From a virus: a stretch of DNA of 43,014 nucleotides. Below, in pieces: positions 7,833-14,659 of the stretch. Within the stretch, counting starts at the first letter, position 1. Each line of letters begins with the position of its first letter. The notes beneath the pieces were generated by a model. The model did not search any database and was not told the origin of the DNA. It was given only the letters and a program-made list of their open reading frames with translations. The position numbers were made by a program, and so were the translations under genes. The DNA is taken from the IMG/VR virus record IMGVR_UViG_3300025308_000320, positions 1 through 43,014 of that record; one strand, written 5' to 3'.

Positions 7833-8331
7833 CGCTCAATCCCTTTTCAATGACGGCAATAGCCTTGAGTCGGCCGCGGCAGGTGTCGTAACTGCGCTGG
7901 CATCTGTTGGCCCATAACCCGACATCGGCATCGGTGGCAAAGGCGGCATCGGTGCGTAAAGGTTCGCCGGGAGCCGCGGGCACGGCTGCTGGTTTGAGGC
8001 TGGCATTGGCGTTGAGCACCCGGACAACGGTGCTATCAAGGCAACGACGGCCAGTAGTAAGGCGGCGGATTGCATCGGTTTTCTCCTGTGAAAGTTGATC
8101 GCGTGCCGTTTCTTCGGCCGCGAGGCGAATCTGCAGATCGTTGGCTCGTTTTTCAGCAGCGGAGAGGCGACCAATAGCCGCCTGCGCGACGCGCGACTCG
8201 GCCGCTTTCTGGGCCGCCTTTAGGTCCGCAATCTGGGCATCCTTGCGCCAGCCCTCGACCAGCCAGCCCGCGCTGAATATCAGGGCACCAATGACAGCCA
8301 AAACAATGGCCTTGACGGTTTCGCCGCTCAT
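7825..8331 (-). CDS. Rz: inner-membrane spanin (Rz-like)
   Basis: i-Spanins span the periplasm and, with their lipoprotein partner, fuse the inner and outer membranes at the last step of lysis. This 168-residue product has an N-terminal anchor (VKAIVLAVIGALIFSAGWLV) and then a long helical region rich in Ala/Lys/Glu (residues ~30-95). The start ATG at 8331 overlaps the lysozyme stop by ATGA. A second reading frame inside the gene encodes the o-spanin (7836-8075), the classical nested arrangement, which supports the call. Confidence 0.82.
   Translation of the reverse strand: MSGETVKAIVLAVIGALIFSAGWLVEGWRKDAQIADLKAAQKAAESRVAQAAIGRLSAAEKRANDLQIRLAAEETARDQLSQEKTDAIRRLTTGRRCLDSTVVRVLNANASLKPAAVPAAPGEPLRTDAAFATDADVGLWANRCQRSYDTCRGRLKAIAVIEKGLSVE
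7836..8075 (-). CDS. Rz1: outer-membrane spanin lipoprotein (Rz1-like), nested in Rz
   Basis: In a different frame within Rz, a 79-residue product starts MQSAALLLAVVALIAPLSGC, a lipoprotein signal with lipobox LSGC (C20). The mature part is rich in proline (for example PMPPLPPMP), as in lambda Rz1. A good ribosome binding site (AGGAG) stands 6 bases before the ATG. The product should be an outer-membrane lipoprotein that pairs with Rz. Confidence 0.82.
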   Translation of the reverse strand: MQSAALLLAVVALIAPLSGCSTPMPASNQQPCPRLPANLYAPMPPLPPMPMSGYGPTDASAVTTPAAADSRLLPSLKRD

Positions 8332-8828
8332 GGCCGCTCCCCAATGCACTGCGCGTGCTCCGCCTGTCGCCTGTTCCAAAGGCCGCCGCAGATATGCAAG
8401 AAAGCGTCGAGTCTGCAATCCTTGCCCTGGAAAAACCGCCACCGCAGGATCTCGTCGCAAGCCCCTCGGTAATCTCGCGCATTCAGCTTTCGCGCCAACG
8501 TTGAATTGCAGAAAGCACTGGCACCGACGTTGTAGGTCAGCGATAAATAGGCGTCGTATTCATATTGCGTCAGGGGCGCCGAGATACAGCCTTTCAAGGT
8601 CCGCTCATCTCGCTGTATATCGCTCATCGCCCGTGCCAGCGCCTTCGGCGGCGTCGTCTTGTCACCCAGTTTGATATCAGGCCCTGTGCTGCCGAAACCA
8701 TTGGTCGGCTTGTCACCCTTGACAGGCGTGATAGCCCGATCGGTATAGCCCTCATACGAGACAATGCCGACCAGGCCGGCGGCAGACAGTACAAGCGCCG
8801 CCAGTGAAGTTCGAATCACGTTACTCAC
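8328..8828 (-). CDS. SAR-type endolysin (GH24 lysozyme)
   Basis: This is the phage muramidase that cuts peptidoglycan. Residues ~7-24 form a hydrophobic but Ala/Ser/Gly-rich stretch with no strong cleavage site, typical of a signal-arrest-release segment. The catalytic part follows at once: Y-E26-G-Y-T, then VKGDKPTNGFGSTG, with E26 as the likely general acid and T48 matching the conserved threonine. Later DAYLSLTYNVGASAFCNST is a typical GH24 segment. Length is 166 residues, normal for the R21-like group. It overlaps the holin-like gene by ATGA and Rz by ATGA. Confidence 0.92.
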   Translation of the reverse strand: MSNVIRTSLAALVLSAAGLVGIVSYEGYTDRAITPVKGDKPTNGFGSTGPDIKLGDKTTPPKALARAMSDIQRDERTLKGCISAPLTQYEYDAYLSLTYNVGASAFCNSTLARKLNARDYRGACDEILRWRFFQGKDCRLDAFLHICGGLWNRRQAEHAQCIGERP

Positions 8829-9013
8829 GGGGTCACCTGGGTATTCGAAGCAGTAAATTTCTGCACCACATTGCCAGCGATGTAAGACCCGACGGTGCCG
8901 AGCAGCACTGCCTTGTAGTCACCGGTGGTAATGACCTTCTCCCAGACCAGCCAGGTAGCACTGGCCAGCGACAGCAGAGCGAGAACGAATTTTCGCGAGG
9001 CATAAGGGTTCAT
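8825..9013 (-). CDS. small membrane protein, holin candidate
   Basis: The 62-residue product has two hydrophobic segments (FVLALLSLASATWLVW and AVLLGTVGSYIAGNVV) and a short polar tail. It lies immediately upstream of the SAR lysozyme with ATGA overlaps on both sides, the usual place of a (pin)holin. Identity as holin is inferred from size, topology and position, not from a motif. Confidence 0.7.
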   Translation of the reverse strand: MNPYASRKFVLALLSLASATWLVWEKVITTGDYKAVLLGTVGSYIAGNVVQKFTASNTQVTP

Positions 9014-9102
9014 GCCAAAGCGCTCCAGATAACAGCGCCGACGATGGCACCGAAGTAGATCAGCCAAAACACGCCAGCCGCAGACAGGCGGGTGATTGTC
9101 AT
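9010..9102 (-). CDS. 30-residue membrane peptide of the lysis cluster
   Basis: A very short gene with ATGA overlaps on both sides and a good ribosome binding site (AAGGAG, 7 bases before ATG). It encodes one membrane span (GVFWLIYFGAIVGAVIWSALA) with a short polar N-terminus. I do not recognise it. Position suggests a regulator or partner of the holin. Confidence 0.6.
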   Translation of the reverse strand: MTITRLSAAGVFWLIYFGAIVGAVIWSALA

Positions 9103-9281
9103 GAGCGCAACTCCTTGAATTGATCGGTCGCCAGCCAGCAAGGGTCTTGCGAATCTGAGAAAAACCGCGCCCGGTCTATTGCCTCGGGCGCAGCCTTGCA
9201 ATAGCCGTAGCCCGCCAGGCCGGATCTCGGCTTGCTGGCTTCATCTGACGACAGGAAATGTTGGCAATTGCGGCAGGTCAT
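9099..9281 (-). CDS. small Cys-rich protein, first gene of the leftward late operon
   Basis: The 60-residue product starts MTCRNCQHF and has four cysteines (C3, C6, C28, C48) that could bind a metal ion. It has no membrane span. It opens the left late operon and its ATG lies exactly 38 bases after the AAAACGTTTT dyad, with no Shine-Dalgarno sequence before it, as at the two other late operons. Family not recognised beyond similarity in style to small zinc-ribbon-like phage proteins. Confidence 0.7.
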   Translation of the reverse strand: MTCRNCQHFLSSDEASKPRSGLAGYGYCKAAPEAIDRARFFSDSQDPCWLATDQFKELRS

Positions 9282-9329
9282 GCCGGCAGATTGCCGCGCG
9301 CGCGCAAGGCGTACTCACAAAAACGTTTT
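9282..9329 (-). promoter_or_regulatory. late promoter for the leftward operon, with activator dyad
   Basis: Read leftward, AAAACGTTTT (9329-9320) is followed by 38 bases and then ATG (9281). Counting the A of ATG as +1, the dyad centre is at -43.5 and the -10 window (-12 to -7) reads CAATCT, which keeps the A at -11 and the T at -7. A small hairpin CGGCA-ATC-TGCCG sits just before the start. The same geometry occurs at 22775 and 27747. Mor is the likely activator. Confidence 0.7.
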
Positions 9330-9416
9330 GTTTATTGCAGCAAATGAAAGGCGCGCAGAGTGAGGTTTCTCAACCGACAACGAGAATTTTTCTCAACCCT
9401 TATTTTGGAGATAACA

Positions 9417-9701
9417 ATGTCTTATTCGTTTGCAGTCCGCGGTGCCACCGTCGCTCTTGCGCTTGCCGCAGCAAGCCAGGCGTTTGCGAAGGTCGTCGAG
9501 ACACAACCCGAACATGCTGCGGATATGGAGCCGGCCCTGGGCACCGCCAGCGTATTTGCCGAGCTGCTCAAACCAGACGAATCCAAGGATGTTTCGATCA
9601 GCATGAACGGTTGGCTGAACTGGAACCAGCCGGACAAAGAACCGGAATTCTGCGGAGCGTCAGTGACGGTGTCGGTCTGCCACGTCGCGCGGGATTCCTG
9701 A
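9417..9701 (+). CDS. small phage protein of unknown function
   Basis: The 94-residue product begins MSYSFAVRGATVALALAA and goes on with HAADMEPALG and ESKDVSISMNG. I know this layout from a widespread family of short phage proteins found near lysis or tail genes; no function is known. The hydrophobic start could be read as a signal peptide, but relatives have a charged helix there, so export is uncertain. The ATG at 9417 is chosen because TTTGGAGA stands just before it. It lies alone on the plus strand between two leftward operons. The symmetric dyad at 9320-9329 could also drive it. Confidence 0.65.
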   Translation: MSYSFAVRGATVALALAAASQAFAKVVETQPEHAADMEPALGTASVFAELLKPDESKDVSISMNGWLNWNQPDKEPEFCGASVTVSVCHVARDS

Positions 9702-9715
9702 CTCCCGGCAATATT

Positions 9716-9741
9716 AAAAAGGCCCAGAAATGGGCCTTTTT
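9716..9741. terminator. bidirectional intrinsic terminator
   Basis: AAAAAGGCCC (9716-9725) and GGGCCTTTTT (9732-9741) are perfect inverse complements around a six-base loop. Each strand has a five-T run after the stem. It separates two convergent units: the rightward gene at 9417 and the leftward repressor operon ending at 9764. Confidence 0.9.
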
Positions 9742-9763
9742 GCTATTCGGTAACCGTATTCGG

Positions 9764-10279
9764 TCAGCGCTTCCAGCGCTGGTTATACGCGGATCGAAGC
9801 TGGTCGCACTCTGCCCGTTTTGCGCTTTGTTGCGACTGCAGTGCCGCAATCTGTGTCTGGCGGTTATGCTGGTCGAGCATCATGTTTTGGGCGCTTGCCG
9901 CATCCAACGGTGTGCCAGTTGGTGCGCTTGCTGCGATCTGGCCGATCCGCTGCGTGATCCACGCGGCCTCGTTTTCGCATCCCTGGATGCGCTCGTTTGC
10001 CTGATCCCGTTCGCGCTCATCGATGCGCGCCTTGACCCGCTGATTGATGTACTCCTGGTCTTTCTCCAGCTTGGCCTGCTGCGCGCTTTGCAATGGCTCC
10101 GTTGTCGATGCAGTCGGCGCTGCTGCCGGTTTGGTCGGCATGGCATCCGAGCGACGAGCAGAACCAGCGCACGGCCGATCCTGATACACCATCGCGCCGT
10201 CAACCTTGCACCGGTAGGCGTCCTGAGCGAATGCTACGGTCGACGCGAAAAACAGAGCAAAAAAAACGGATTTATTCAT
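9764..10279 (-). CDS. secreted DUF4124-like protein with coiled coil (repressor operon)
   Basis: The 171-residue product has a Sec signal peptide (FFALFFASTVAFA, cut likely after AFA, residue ~19). Next comes AYRCKVDGAMVYQDRPC, the pattern of the DUF4124 domain common in periplasmic proteins of beta- and gammaproteobacteria, with two cysteines that could form a disulfide. The rest, residues ~60-165, is helical and charged, probably a coiled coil. The start at 10279 overlaps the preceding stop by 8 bases. As the last gene of the repressor unit it should be made in the lysogen. Role unknown; an envelope or exclusion function is inference. Confidence 0.75.
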   Translation of the reverse strand: MNKSVFFALFFASTVAFAQDAYRCKVDGAMVYQDRPCAGSARRSDAMPTKPAAAPTASTTEPLQSAQQAKLEKDQEYINQRVKARIDERERDQANERIQGCENEAAWITQRIGQIAASAPTGTPLDAASAQNMMLDQHNRQTQIAALQSQQSAKRAECDQLRSAYNQRWKR

Positions 10280-10931
10280 ACACAAGACCGATAGGGAATA
10301 GCTGGTAGCTGTTTCCTTTCTTTTGTCGCCTGACCCAACCCAATTCATCAGCGAAATACAACCCATAGCGAACCTGCTCTTTCGTAAATTCAGGAAAATG
10401 ACGATAGATTTTGCTCTGCAACTGCCCCGGGTTGTCAAGAACGAGTTGCTGTACCCGTCTCGCGATTAAATGAACCATTGGATCATCAGCAGCAAACGCA
10501 GTCATATCCTGCTTGAATCGCGCCTTGGTTGCTTCGTCATACCGGCTGCCGACCATTTCATAGGCGACCTTCTGCAGACCATTGCGCGTATTCTCTGCTG
10601 AGGCTTGGTCGTATTTGTCCTGATCGCCATCGGGAGAATATTCACCATGAGCAGCGTAGTATTTTTCGAGTGATATTAATGGCTTCCCAAACTGCATCCT
10701 GGGATCTTCTTTGGGAGCAGGATCCGGCCGAGGTCTCTGCGGTGGCGCTTTCGCTGCAATGCTATCCCGGCTCGGCGGCATAACTGGATAGCCTCTGTGC
10801 TGGTCTTCGTAGCGTTTTGGACTATTTCTGATGTAGCGCTTTCGAGTTCCAGCTTCACGCCTGATCATGGCGACAACGCCGATCACCAGTAACGCAATGA
10901 CAATAACGATCAGGAATACCAGAGTCTTCAT
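10272..10931 (-). CDS. membrane-anchored protein with winged-helix-like C-terminus
   Basis: The 219-residue product begins with one membrane span (TLVFLIVIVIALLVIGVVAMI) followed at once by an Arg/Lys-rich stretch (RREAGTRKRYIR), so the long C-terminal part should be cytoplasmic. After a Pro-rich linker (residues ~50-75) comes a helical part. The last ~60 residues (NPGQLQSKIYRHFPEFTKEQ, then ADELGWVRRQKKGNSYQLFP) resemble a winged helix: helix-turn-helix, then a two-strand wing. It overlaps the previous gene by ATGA. It might bind DNA from the membrane, but the wHTH call is by eye. The family is not recognised. Confidence 0.72.
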   Translation of the reverse strand: MKTLVFLIVIVIALLVIGVVAMIRREAGTRKRYIRNSPKRYEDQHRGYPVMPPSRDSIAAKAPPQRPRPDPAPKEDPRMQFGKPLISLEKYYAAHGEYSPDGDQDKYDQASAENTRNGLQKVAYEMVGSRYDEATKARFKQDMTAFAADDPMVHLIARRVQQLVLDNPGQLQSKIYRHFPEFTKEQVRYGLYFADELGWVRRQKKGNSYQLFPIGLVYE

Positions 10932-11497
10932 GAACGGCCTAGCTCGGTTTCCTTCTTTCGTAGTCGGCGCGCGGCTCGTTCTGGCGAAATCATGTGATCT
11001 GCCGCTAACCACATGGCGCCAATCCCAACAAACAGTGCCACAAGTGCCGTGATCGCAAGTTCAGTGTCGTTTAATTTAGAGCGGCCGGTGACCAGAGCAG
11101 CAAAAACAAGCTCAAAAAATACCCCGAGCAAAAAAATTACCCAGCCGTAACCCTCGGCAAATCTGCTTGCCTCGATCCGCAGGTCGTTATCACCATCCAG
11201 GTATTCCACTGTTTTGTGTTGCCACATTCGGCTTAGGCTTCCGGTGCCGCGCCACTTGAGGTACCCATGGCGCGCCTTCAGCTCTCGAAGTAACGCTCTG
11301 GCACGCGTGCCGGCCCGAATGCCAGTATCCCGGAAAAATTCGTTTTCCTCTTTTGCGTCAGCATCCCCCTCCGGTGGGAGACGGTAAGGACAGGACTTTG
11401 GCCCTGGGCATGGCATCTGGATCGTGATTGGTGCATCACTGTTATTGACTACGCCAACGGAGCCATGCAGATGCGTATCACCTGATCGCGCATTCAT
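10928..11497 (-). CDS. two-span membrane protein coupled to the repressor
   Basis: The 189-residue product has a polar N-terminal half with three cysteines (MPCPGPKSCPYRLPPEG), a charged helical segment, then two membrane spans (WVIFLLGVFFELVFAALV and ITALVALFVGIGAMWLAA) and a basic tail (RAARRLRKKE). It starts in a 4-base ATGA overlap with the repressor stop, so it is translated with it and expressed in the lysogen. A superinfection-exclusion or envelope-sensing role is possible but not shown. I do not recognise the family. Confidence 0.75.
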   Translation of the reverse strand: MNARSGDTHLHGSVGVVNNSDAPITIQMPCPGPKSCPYRLPPEGDADAKEENEFFRDTGIRAGTRARALLRELKARHGYLKWRGTGSLSRMWQHKTVEYLDGDNDLRIEASRFAEGYGWVIFLLGVFFELVFAALVTGRSKLNDTELAITALVALFVGIGAMWLAADHMISPERAARRLRKKETELGRS

Positions 11498-11904
11498 TTT
11501 TTCGACCCCATGTCTATTTTTACCCCTCCTTCGATTTTTTCAACCTGCGCCCCAACTCTGCCGTGAATGATCACCTTCCCGGCGTTGGATTGATCTTCGC
11601 CCAAGAGCACCCGTAGAGCGGCATCTTTTAATGATTGTGGGCTGCCGCGATAGCGGGCGATCAAGTAGCGCTCATTGGTACTTAAGACATCCTGCATGGG
11701 GCCTTCACGGTCGCCTGTGATGATGTAACGAACATCAGCCCCTGCCACTGCCATTGCCGAAAGCTGAACAGCTGTCGGGGAGGTATTTCCCGACTCCCAT
11801 TCGGTATATGGGCGACGTGTTACCCCAGCCACTGTCGCGAAATCCTCCTGGTTAAAACCTAGCCGTTTTCGCTCTTCCTTCAGTCGCGCACCAATTGTGC
11901 TCAT
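11494..11904 (-). CDS. XRE-family phage repressor
   Basis: The 136-residue protein has an N-terminal HTH_XRE domain: IGARLKEERKRLGFNQEDFA, then VAGVTRRPYTEWESGNTSPT (HTH about residues 18-37) and a tail typical of CI/Cro-like regulators (GADVRYIITG). The start at 11904 (MSTIGARL) fits the family; the upstream in-frame codon at 11946 would run through the operator and is rejected. It is divergent from the early operon and faces the operator dyad at 11931-11946. There is no LexA-like protease domain visible, so induction may not depend on RecA cleavage. It leads a four-gene lysogenic operon. Confidence 0.88.
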   Translation of the reverse strand: MSTIGARLKEERKRLGFNQEDFATVAGVTRRPYTEWESGNTSPTAVQLSAMAVAGADVRYIITGDREGPMQDVLSTNERYLIARYRGSPQSLKDAALRVLLGEDQSNAGKVIIHGRVGAQVEKIEGGVKIDMGSKK

Positions 11905-11923
11905 ATCCGCCCAAATAAAACAG

Positions 11924-11952
11924 TTGACATGTGCTGATAACAGCACAATAAT
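11924..11952 (+). promoter_or_regulatory. early promoter (rightward), sigma70-type
   Basis: A consensus -35 TTGACA (11924-11929) and a near-consensus -10 AATAAT (11947-11952) are separated by exactly 17 bases. It should start transcription around 11959 and drive the early genes from 12027. It faces away from the repressor gene. Confidence 0.85.
11931..11946. promoter_or_regulatory. repressor operator dyad inside the early promoter
   Basis: GTGCTGATAACAGCAC is a 6-bp inverted repeat around ATAA that fills the spacer of the early promoter almost completely, so bound repressor would block RNA polymerase. The right arm with its flank reads AGCACAAT; the same eight bases occur on the minus strand at 11901-11894, in the first codons of the repressor gene, a possible second half-site for autoregulation. 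Confidence 0.75.
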
Positions 11953-12026
11953 TCACTCACAAACAACGGCGTATTCACCTGCAAAGTTATCGCGCCGCTG
12001 CCCCGTCAAATCCAAGGAGGCCAACC

Positions 12027-12224
12027 ATGACCGTCCCTCACTTCAAAGCCTGGCTTCGTAGCCAGGGTAAAACCATCAACCAGTGGGCCAAGGAAAATGG
12101 TTTCCCGCCCGCGTCTGTCTACCGCGTCCTCAATGGCGTCGACAAGGGCAACTTTGGTCGCGCACACGACATCGCTATCAAGGCCGGTATCAAGTCCACC
12201 GGAACCGATCGTCTCGCAGCTTGA
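12027..12224 (+). CDS. BcepMu gp16-family DNA-binding protein (Ner/Cro-like)
   Basis: The 65-residue protein is close to the phage-associated BcepMu gp16 family: QGKTINQWAKENGFPPASVY, then RVLNG and GRAHDIAIKAGIK. It holds one helix-turn-helix. It is the first early gene and so sits in the place of Mu Ner, which turns down early and repressor transcription; the same role is likely. A strong ribosome binding site (AAGGAGG) lies 6 bases before ATG. Confidence 0.88.
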   Translation: MTVPHFKAWLRSQGKTINQWAKENGFPPASVYRVLNGVDKGNFGRAHDIAIKAGIKSTGTDRLAA

Positions 12225-12232
12225 TCGCCGCC

Positions 12233-12451
12233 ATGTCCATCAAAACCCTCAAGGTCAAACACACCGCCACCTACACGGGCGCAGCACTGGCCTGTATTGA
12301 CGGCTTGCCAGGCGACGACGCCGAGATGACCCCGACCCGGCTTCGCCAACTCGCCGCTGCACTGATCGCCATTGCCGACGAATGCGAAATCCTTCACGAC
12401 ACCACGCGCCGGCACATCCCTGTCCGCCGTGAATACCCTGTCGGTGCTTGA
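12233..12451 (+). CDS. small early protein, unknown
   Basis: The 72-residue product starts MSIKTLKVKHTATYTGAALA and has a helical middle (LRQLAAALIAIADECE). No motif or membrane span is clear. It follows the gp16-like gene by 8 bases in the early operon, without a strong ribosome binding site. Family not recognised. Confidence 0.6.
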   Translation: MSIKTLKVKHTATYTGAALACIDGLPGDDAEMTPTRLRQLAAALIAIADECEILHDTTRRHIPVRREYPVGA

Positions 12452-12468
12452 CATGAGCGACTACCCGT

Positions 12469-12750
12469 TCAGTGGTCGTATTGACCCCGGTACAGATCGG
12501 CTACCGCCCGCACCTCGGCCCACTTCGGCAGCTCCCGCTCAAACGTTGCTGCAATCCCTTCCATGCCGGCAATGCAGTCACGCTCAGACGCTGTTGAAGC
12601 ATCTAGCAGCTCAGCTAACGAATGCATGTCCCGAATCAGATCGGGAGCCTCAATGACCCGGTCTGCGTGCAGTCGCCTGACCAGCAGTGCCAGCGTCCGG
12701 AACACTGCTTCGTCGTATCCGGTTGGCCCCTCTGAGTGCCTCGTGTTCAT
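12469..12750 (-). CDS. small protein encoded against the early operon
   Basis: On the minus strand ATG 12750 follows a good Shine-Dalgarno stretch (GGGAGAAGG) and opens a 93-codon frame. The product is helical and charged (VFRTLALLVRRLHADRVIE, then LAELLDASTAS) with no membrane span. It fills the ~400-bp plus-strand gap between two early genes, so it is probably a real gene placed antisense within the early region. Function unknown. Its transcript would be antisense to the early mRNA. Confidence 0.6.
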   Translation of the reverse strand: MNTRHSEGPTGYDEAVFRTLALLVRRLHADRVIEAPDLIRDMHSLAELLDASTASERDCIAGMEGIAATFERELPKWAEVRAVADLYRGQYDH

Positions 12751-12859
12751 GCCCTTCTCCCTTCGTTGCGATGGCTTCAATTTAGCCACGGGCAACGCAT
12801 TTGCATAGTAGCAAAACGGGAATCTTTTTGGAAAACCCAAAGAACGGAATCGAACCAAA

Positions 12860-13330
12860 ATGAAACACAATTGGAAACGCTTGATACCGCACAGTCTTCG
12901 CGATGCCTTCCGGCTGACGAAAGATCACGGCATTGCCGAAAAGCGTCTGTCGGTCGAGCGCCAGGCCGAGCTGCTCGGCAAGACGCCGGATTGGTTGTAC
13001 AAGTGCATGGCCGACGGCAGCATGCCGGCCAATCTCATCTCGGCATTCGAATCGCTGTGCGGCGCGGATTACGTCTCCCGCTACCTGTCTGTCTCAGGCG
13101 GCAAGCTGGTCATCGACGCCCCGGTTGGTCGTCAGTGCGACGCCACCGACATGCAGGGCCTGCAGGAGATTATCAATAACGCCGTCGGCAAGCTGCTCGC
13201 TTTCCACGCCGGCAGGATCGACAGCGACGATGTCATCGCCGCCGTTACCGAGGCTATGACCAAGCTGGCATGGCACCGCCAGAACGCTGCCAATTACACC
13301 CAGCCGGGCCTTGATCTGGGGGCCGCATGA
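12860..13330 (+). CDS. early regulator with CII/CP76-like HTH
   Basis: The 156-residue product opens with SLRDAFRLTKDHGIAEKRLS, then QAELLGKTPDWLYKCM as a helix-turn-helix and SMPANLISAFESLCG, a pattern like the Phage_CII_2 (CP76) regulators. The C-terminal part (~residues 100-140) is helical. It overlaps the next gene by ATGA. A regulatory role is likely; the target is not known. Confidence 0.65.
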   Translation: MKHNWKRLIPHSLRDAFRLTKDHGIAEKRLSVERQAELLGKTPDWLYKCMADGSMPANLISAFESLCGADYVSRYLSVSGGKLVIDAPVGRQCDATDMQGLQEIINNAVGKLLAFHAGRIDSDDVIAAVTEAMTKLAWHRQNAANYTQPGLDLGAA

Positions 13331-13638
13331 TCAACGAGCGCTACCGAAACGATGCCCAGCAGCGCATCTTGAAGATCGTAATCGTGATGTTCGGGGAGGT
13401 CGTAAATGGTCTGACGCCCAGCGCCATCGCCCGCGAAGTCAAGTGCAGCCCCGCCGTGATGACGCGCGACCTGGCCAATCTGCGCGAAGCCGGCATCGCC
13501 GACAAGGACGAAACCACCGGCTGCTGGCGCCTGACGCCGCGCCTGCCGCAGCAGACCATCAAGGTCTGGGCCTCTATCGACGCCGCCGAGAAGCGCCTGC
13601 AGGAAGCCAAGAACCGCTTTACCCGTAACCCGGATTGA
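13327..13638 (+). CDS. small winged-helix DNA-binding protein
   Basis: The 103-residue protein has a winged-helix pattern: GLTPSAIAREVKCSPAVMTR, then DLANLREAGIADKDETTGCW with wing, as in IclR/MarR-type domains. Many Mu-like phages carry such a gene just before the DUF3102 gene and the transposase. It overlaps the previous gene by ATGA. Confidence 0.72.
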   Translation: MINERYRNDAQQRILKIVIVMFGEVVNGLTPSAIAREVKCSPAVMTRDLANLREAGIADKDETTGCWRLTPRLPQQTIKVWASIDAAEKRLQEAKNRFTRNPD

Positions 13639-13649
13639 TAGGAGAGATC

Positions 13650-14657
13650 GTGTCCGATAACAAAAACCCATTCACGCGTGCCAGCGAAATTGCTGATCAA
13701 AAATTCGCCGAAATCATCGCCCGCCCTGGTCGAAAGGCGAAGACAACCGTTATCGAACCTGATCCGATTATTGACCAGGAGCGTGTAGGCAACGCCATGA
13801 CGGTTATGCGTGATGATGCAAACGCCATGGCGCTGGCGGAAAACCAGCTTTCCGCCCGTGTGCGCGCCGTCGCTGCTCAGGTTGGCTACCAATTGCCAAG
13901 CGACTGTGCAGATCCCGACATGATTCAAAGGGATATTTCGGTAAACATGCGCCGTACCGCCGAAGCCATGCTGCAGATTGGCCTTGGACTCGTCTGCCTG
14001 AAAGAAGCTTGTCAGCACGGTGAATTCCTTGCTCGCCTTGAAGTTCTTCACTTTGACCTTCGTGCAGCCCAGCGCTACATGCAGGTCGCGAAGAAGATTT
14101 CAAATACGTCGACGTCGACGCATTTGCTCAAGGTTATCGACAGCCAAAGCAAGTTGCTCGAGCTGATCGTTCTGGATGACGAAGATCTCGAAGAACTGGC
14201 GATGACTGGCCAAACCGGTGAACTCAAGCTCGACGACGTAGCCACCATGTCGGTGAAGGAACTCCGCGCCAAGGTACGTGAGCTGAAAAACGAGGTCACC
14301 GCTAAAGAAGACGTGCTGACCAACAAGGCCAAGCAGATCAACGCCCTCGAAGAAAAAGTGTCGCGGATGAAGACGGTGCCACCCGACGATGTGTTGCCTG
14401 AACTGCATGCCCAAGCAACCAAGTGGCTCAACGATACCCTGGGTGCGATCCGCGGAACCTTCGCTGCCGCCATCGGCGCAGTCGATCAGCATCACCAGGA
14501 TAACGGCGGCGACAGTCTCGCCTTCCTGGCCGGCGCCATCGGTCAGGTGCAAACCGAACTGGATGCGCTGCGCGACCGTTATGGAATCCCGAACATTGCC
14601 CCGGCGCTGATCCCTGAGTGGGTGACAGACCCGGCATTCAAAACGATCGAGGGATAA
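13650..14657 (+). CDS. DUF3102-like early protein with coiled coil
   Basis: Residues ~100-155 match the DUF3102 pattern (AEAMLQIGLGLVCLKEACQH, then GEFLARL and RAAQRYMQVA) seen in phages and integrative elements. A long coiled coil follows (residues ~205-250). GTG 13650 is chosen as the start because GGAGAG stands 4 bases before it; an in-frame TTG at 13635 overlaps the previous stop and is less likely. It precedes transposase A. Function unknown; a DNA-associated role is inferred from company. Confidence 0.72.
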   Translation: MSDNKNPFTRASEIADQKFAEIIARPGRKAKTTVIEPDPIIDQERVGNAMTVMRDDANAMALAENQLSARVRAVAAQVGYQLPSDCADPDMIQRDISVNMRRTAEAMLQIGLGLVCLKEACQHGEFLARLEVLHFDLRAAQRYMQVAKKISNTSTSTHLLKVIDSQSKLLELIVLDDEDLEELAMTGQTGELKLDDVATMSVKELRAKVRELKNEVTAKEDVLTNKAKQINALEEKVSRMKTVPPDDVLPELHAQATKWLNDTLGAIRGTFAAAIGAVDQHHQDNGGDSLAFLAGAIGQVQTELDALRDRYGIPNIAPALIPEWVTDPAFKTIEG

Positions 14658-14659
14658 AC

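Noticed and set aside
11905-11946. Longer repressor start at 11946
   Set aside because: It would translate through the operator and add residues foreign to the XRE family; MSTIGARL at 11904 fits much better.
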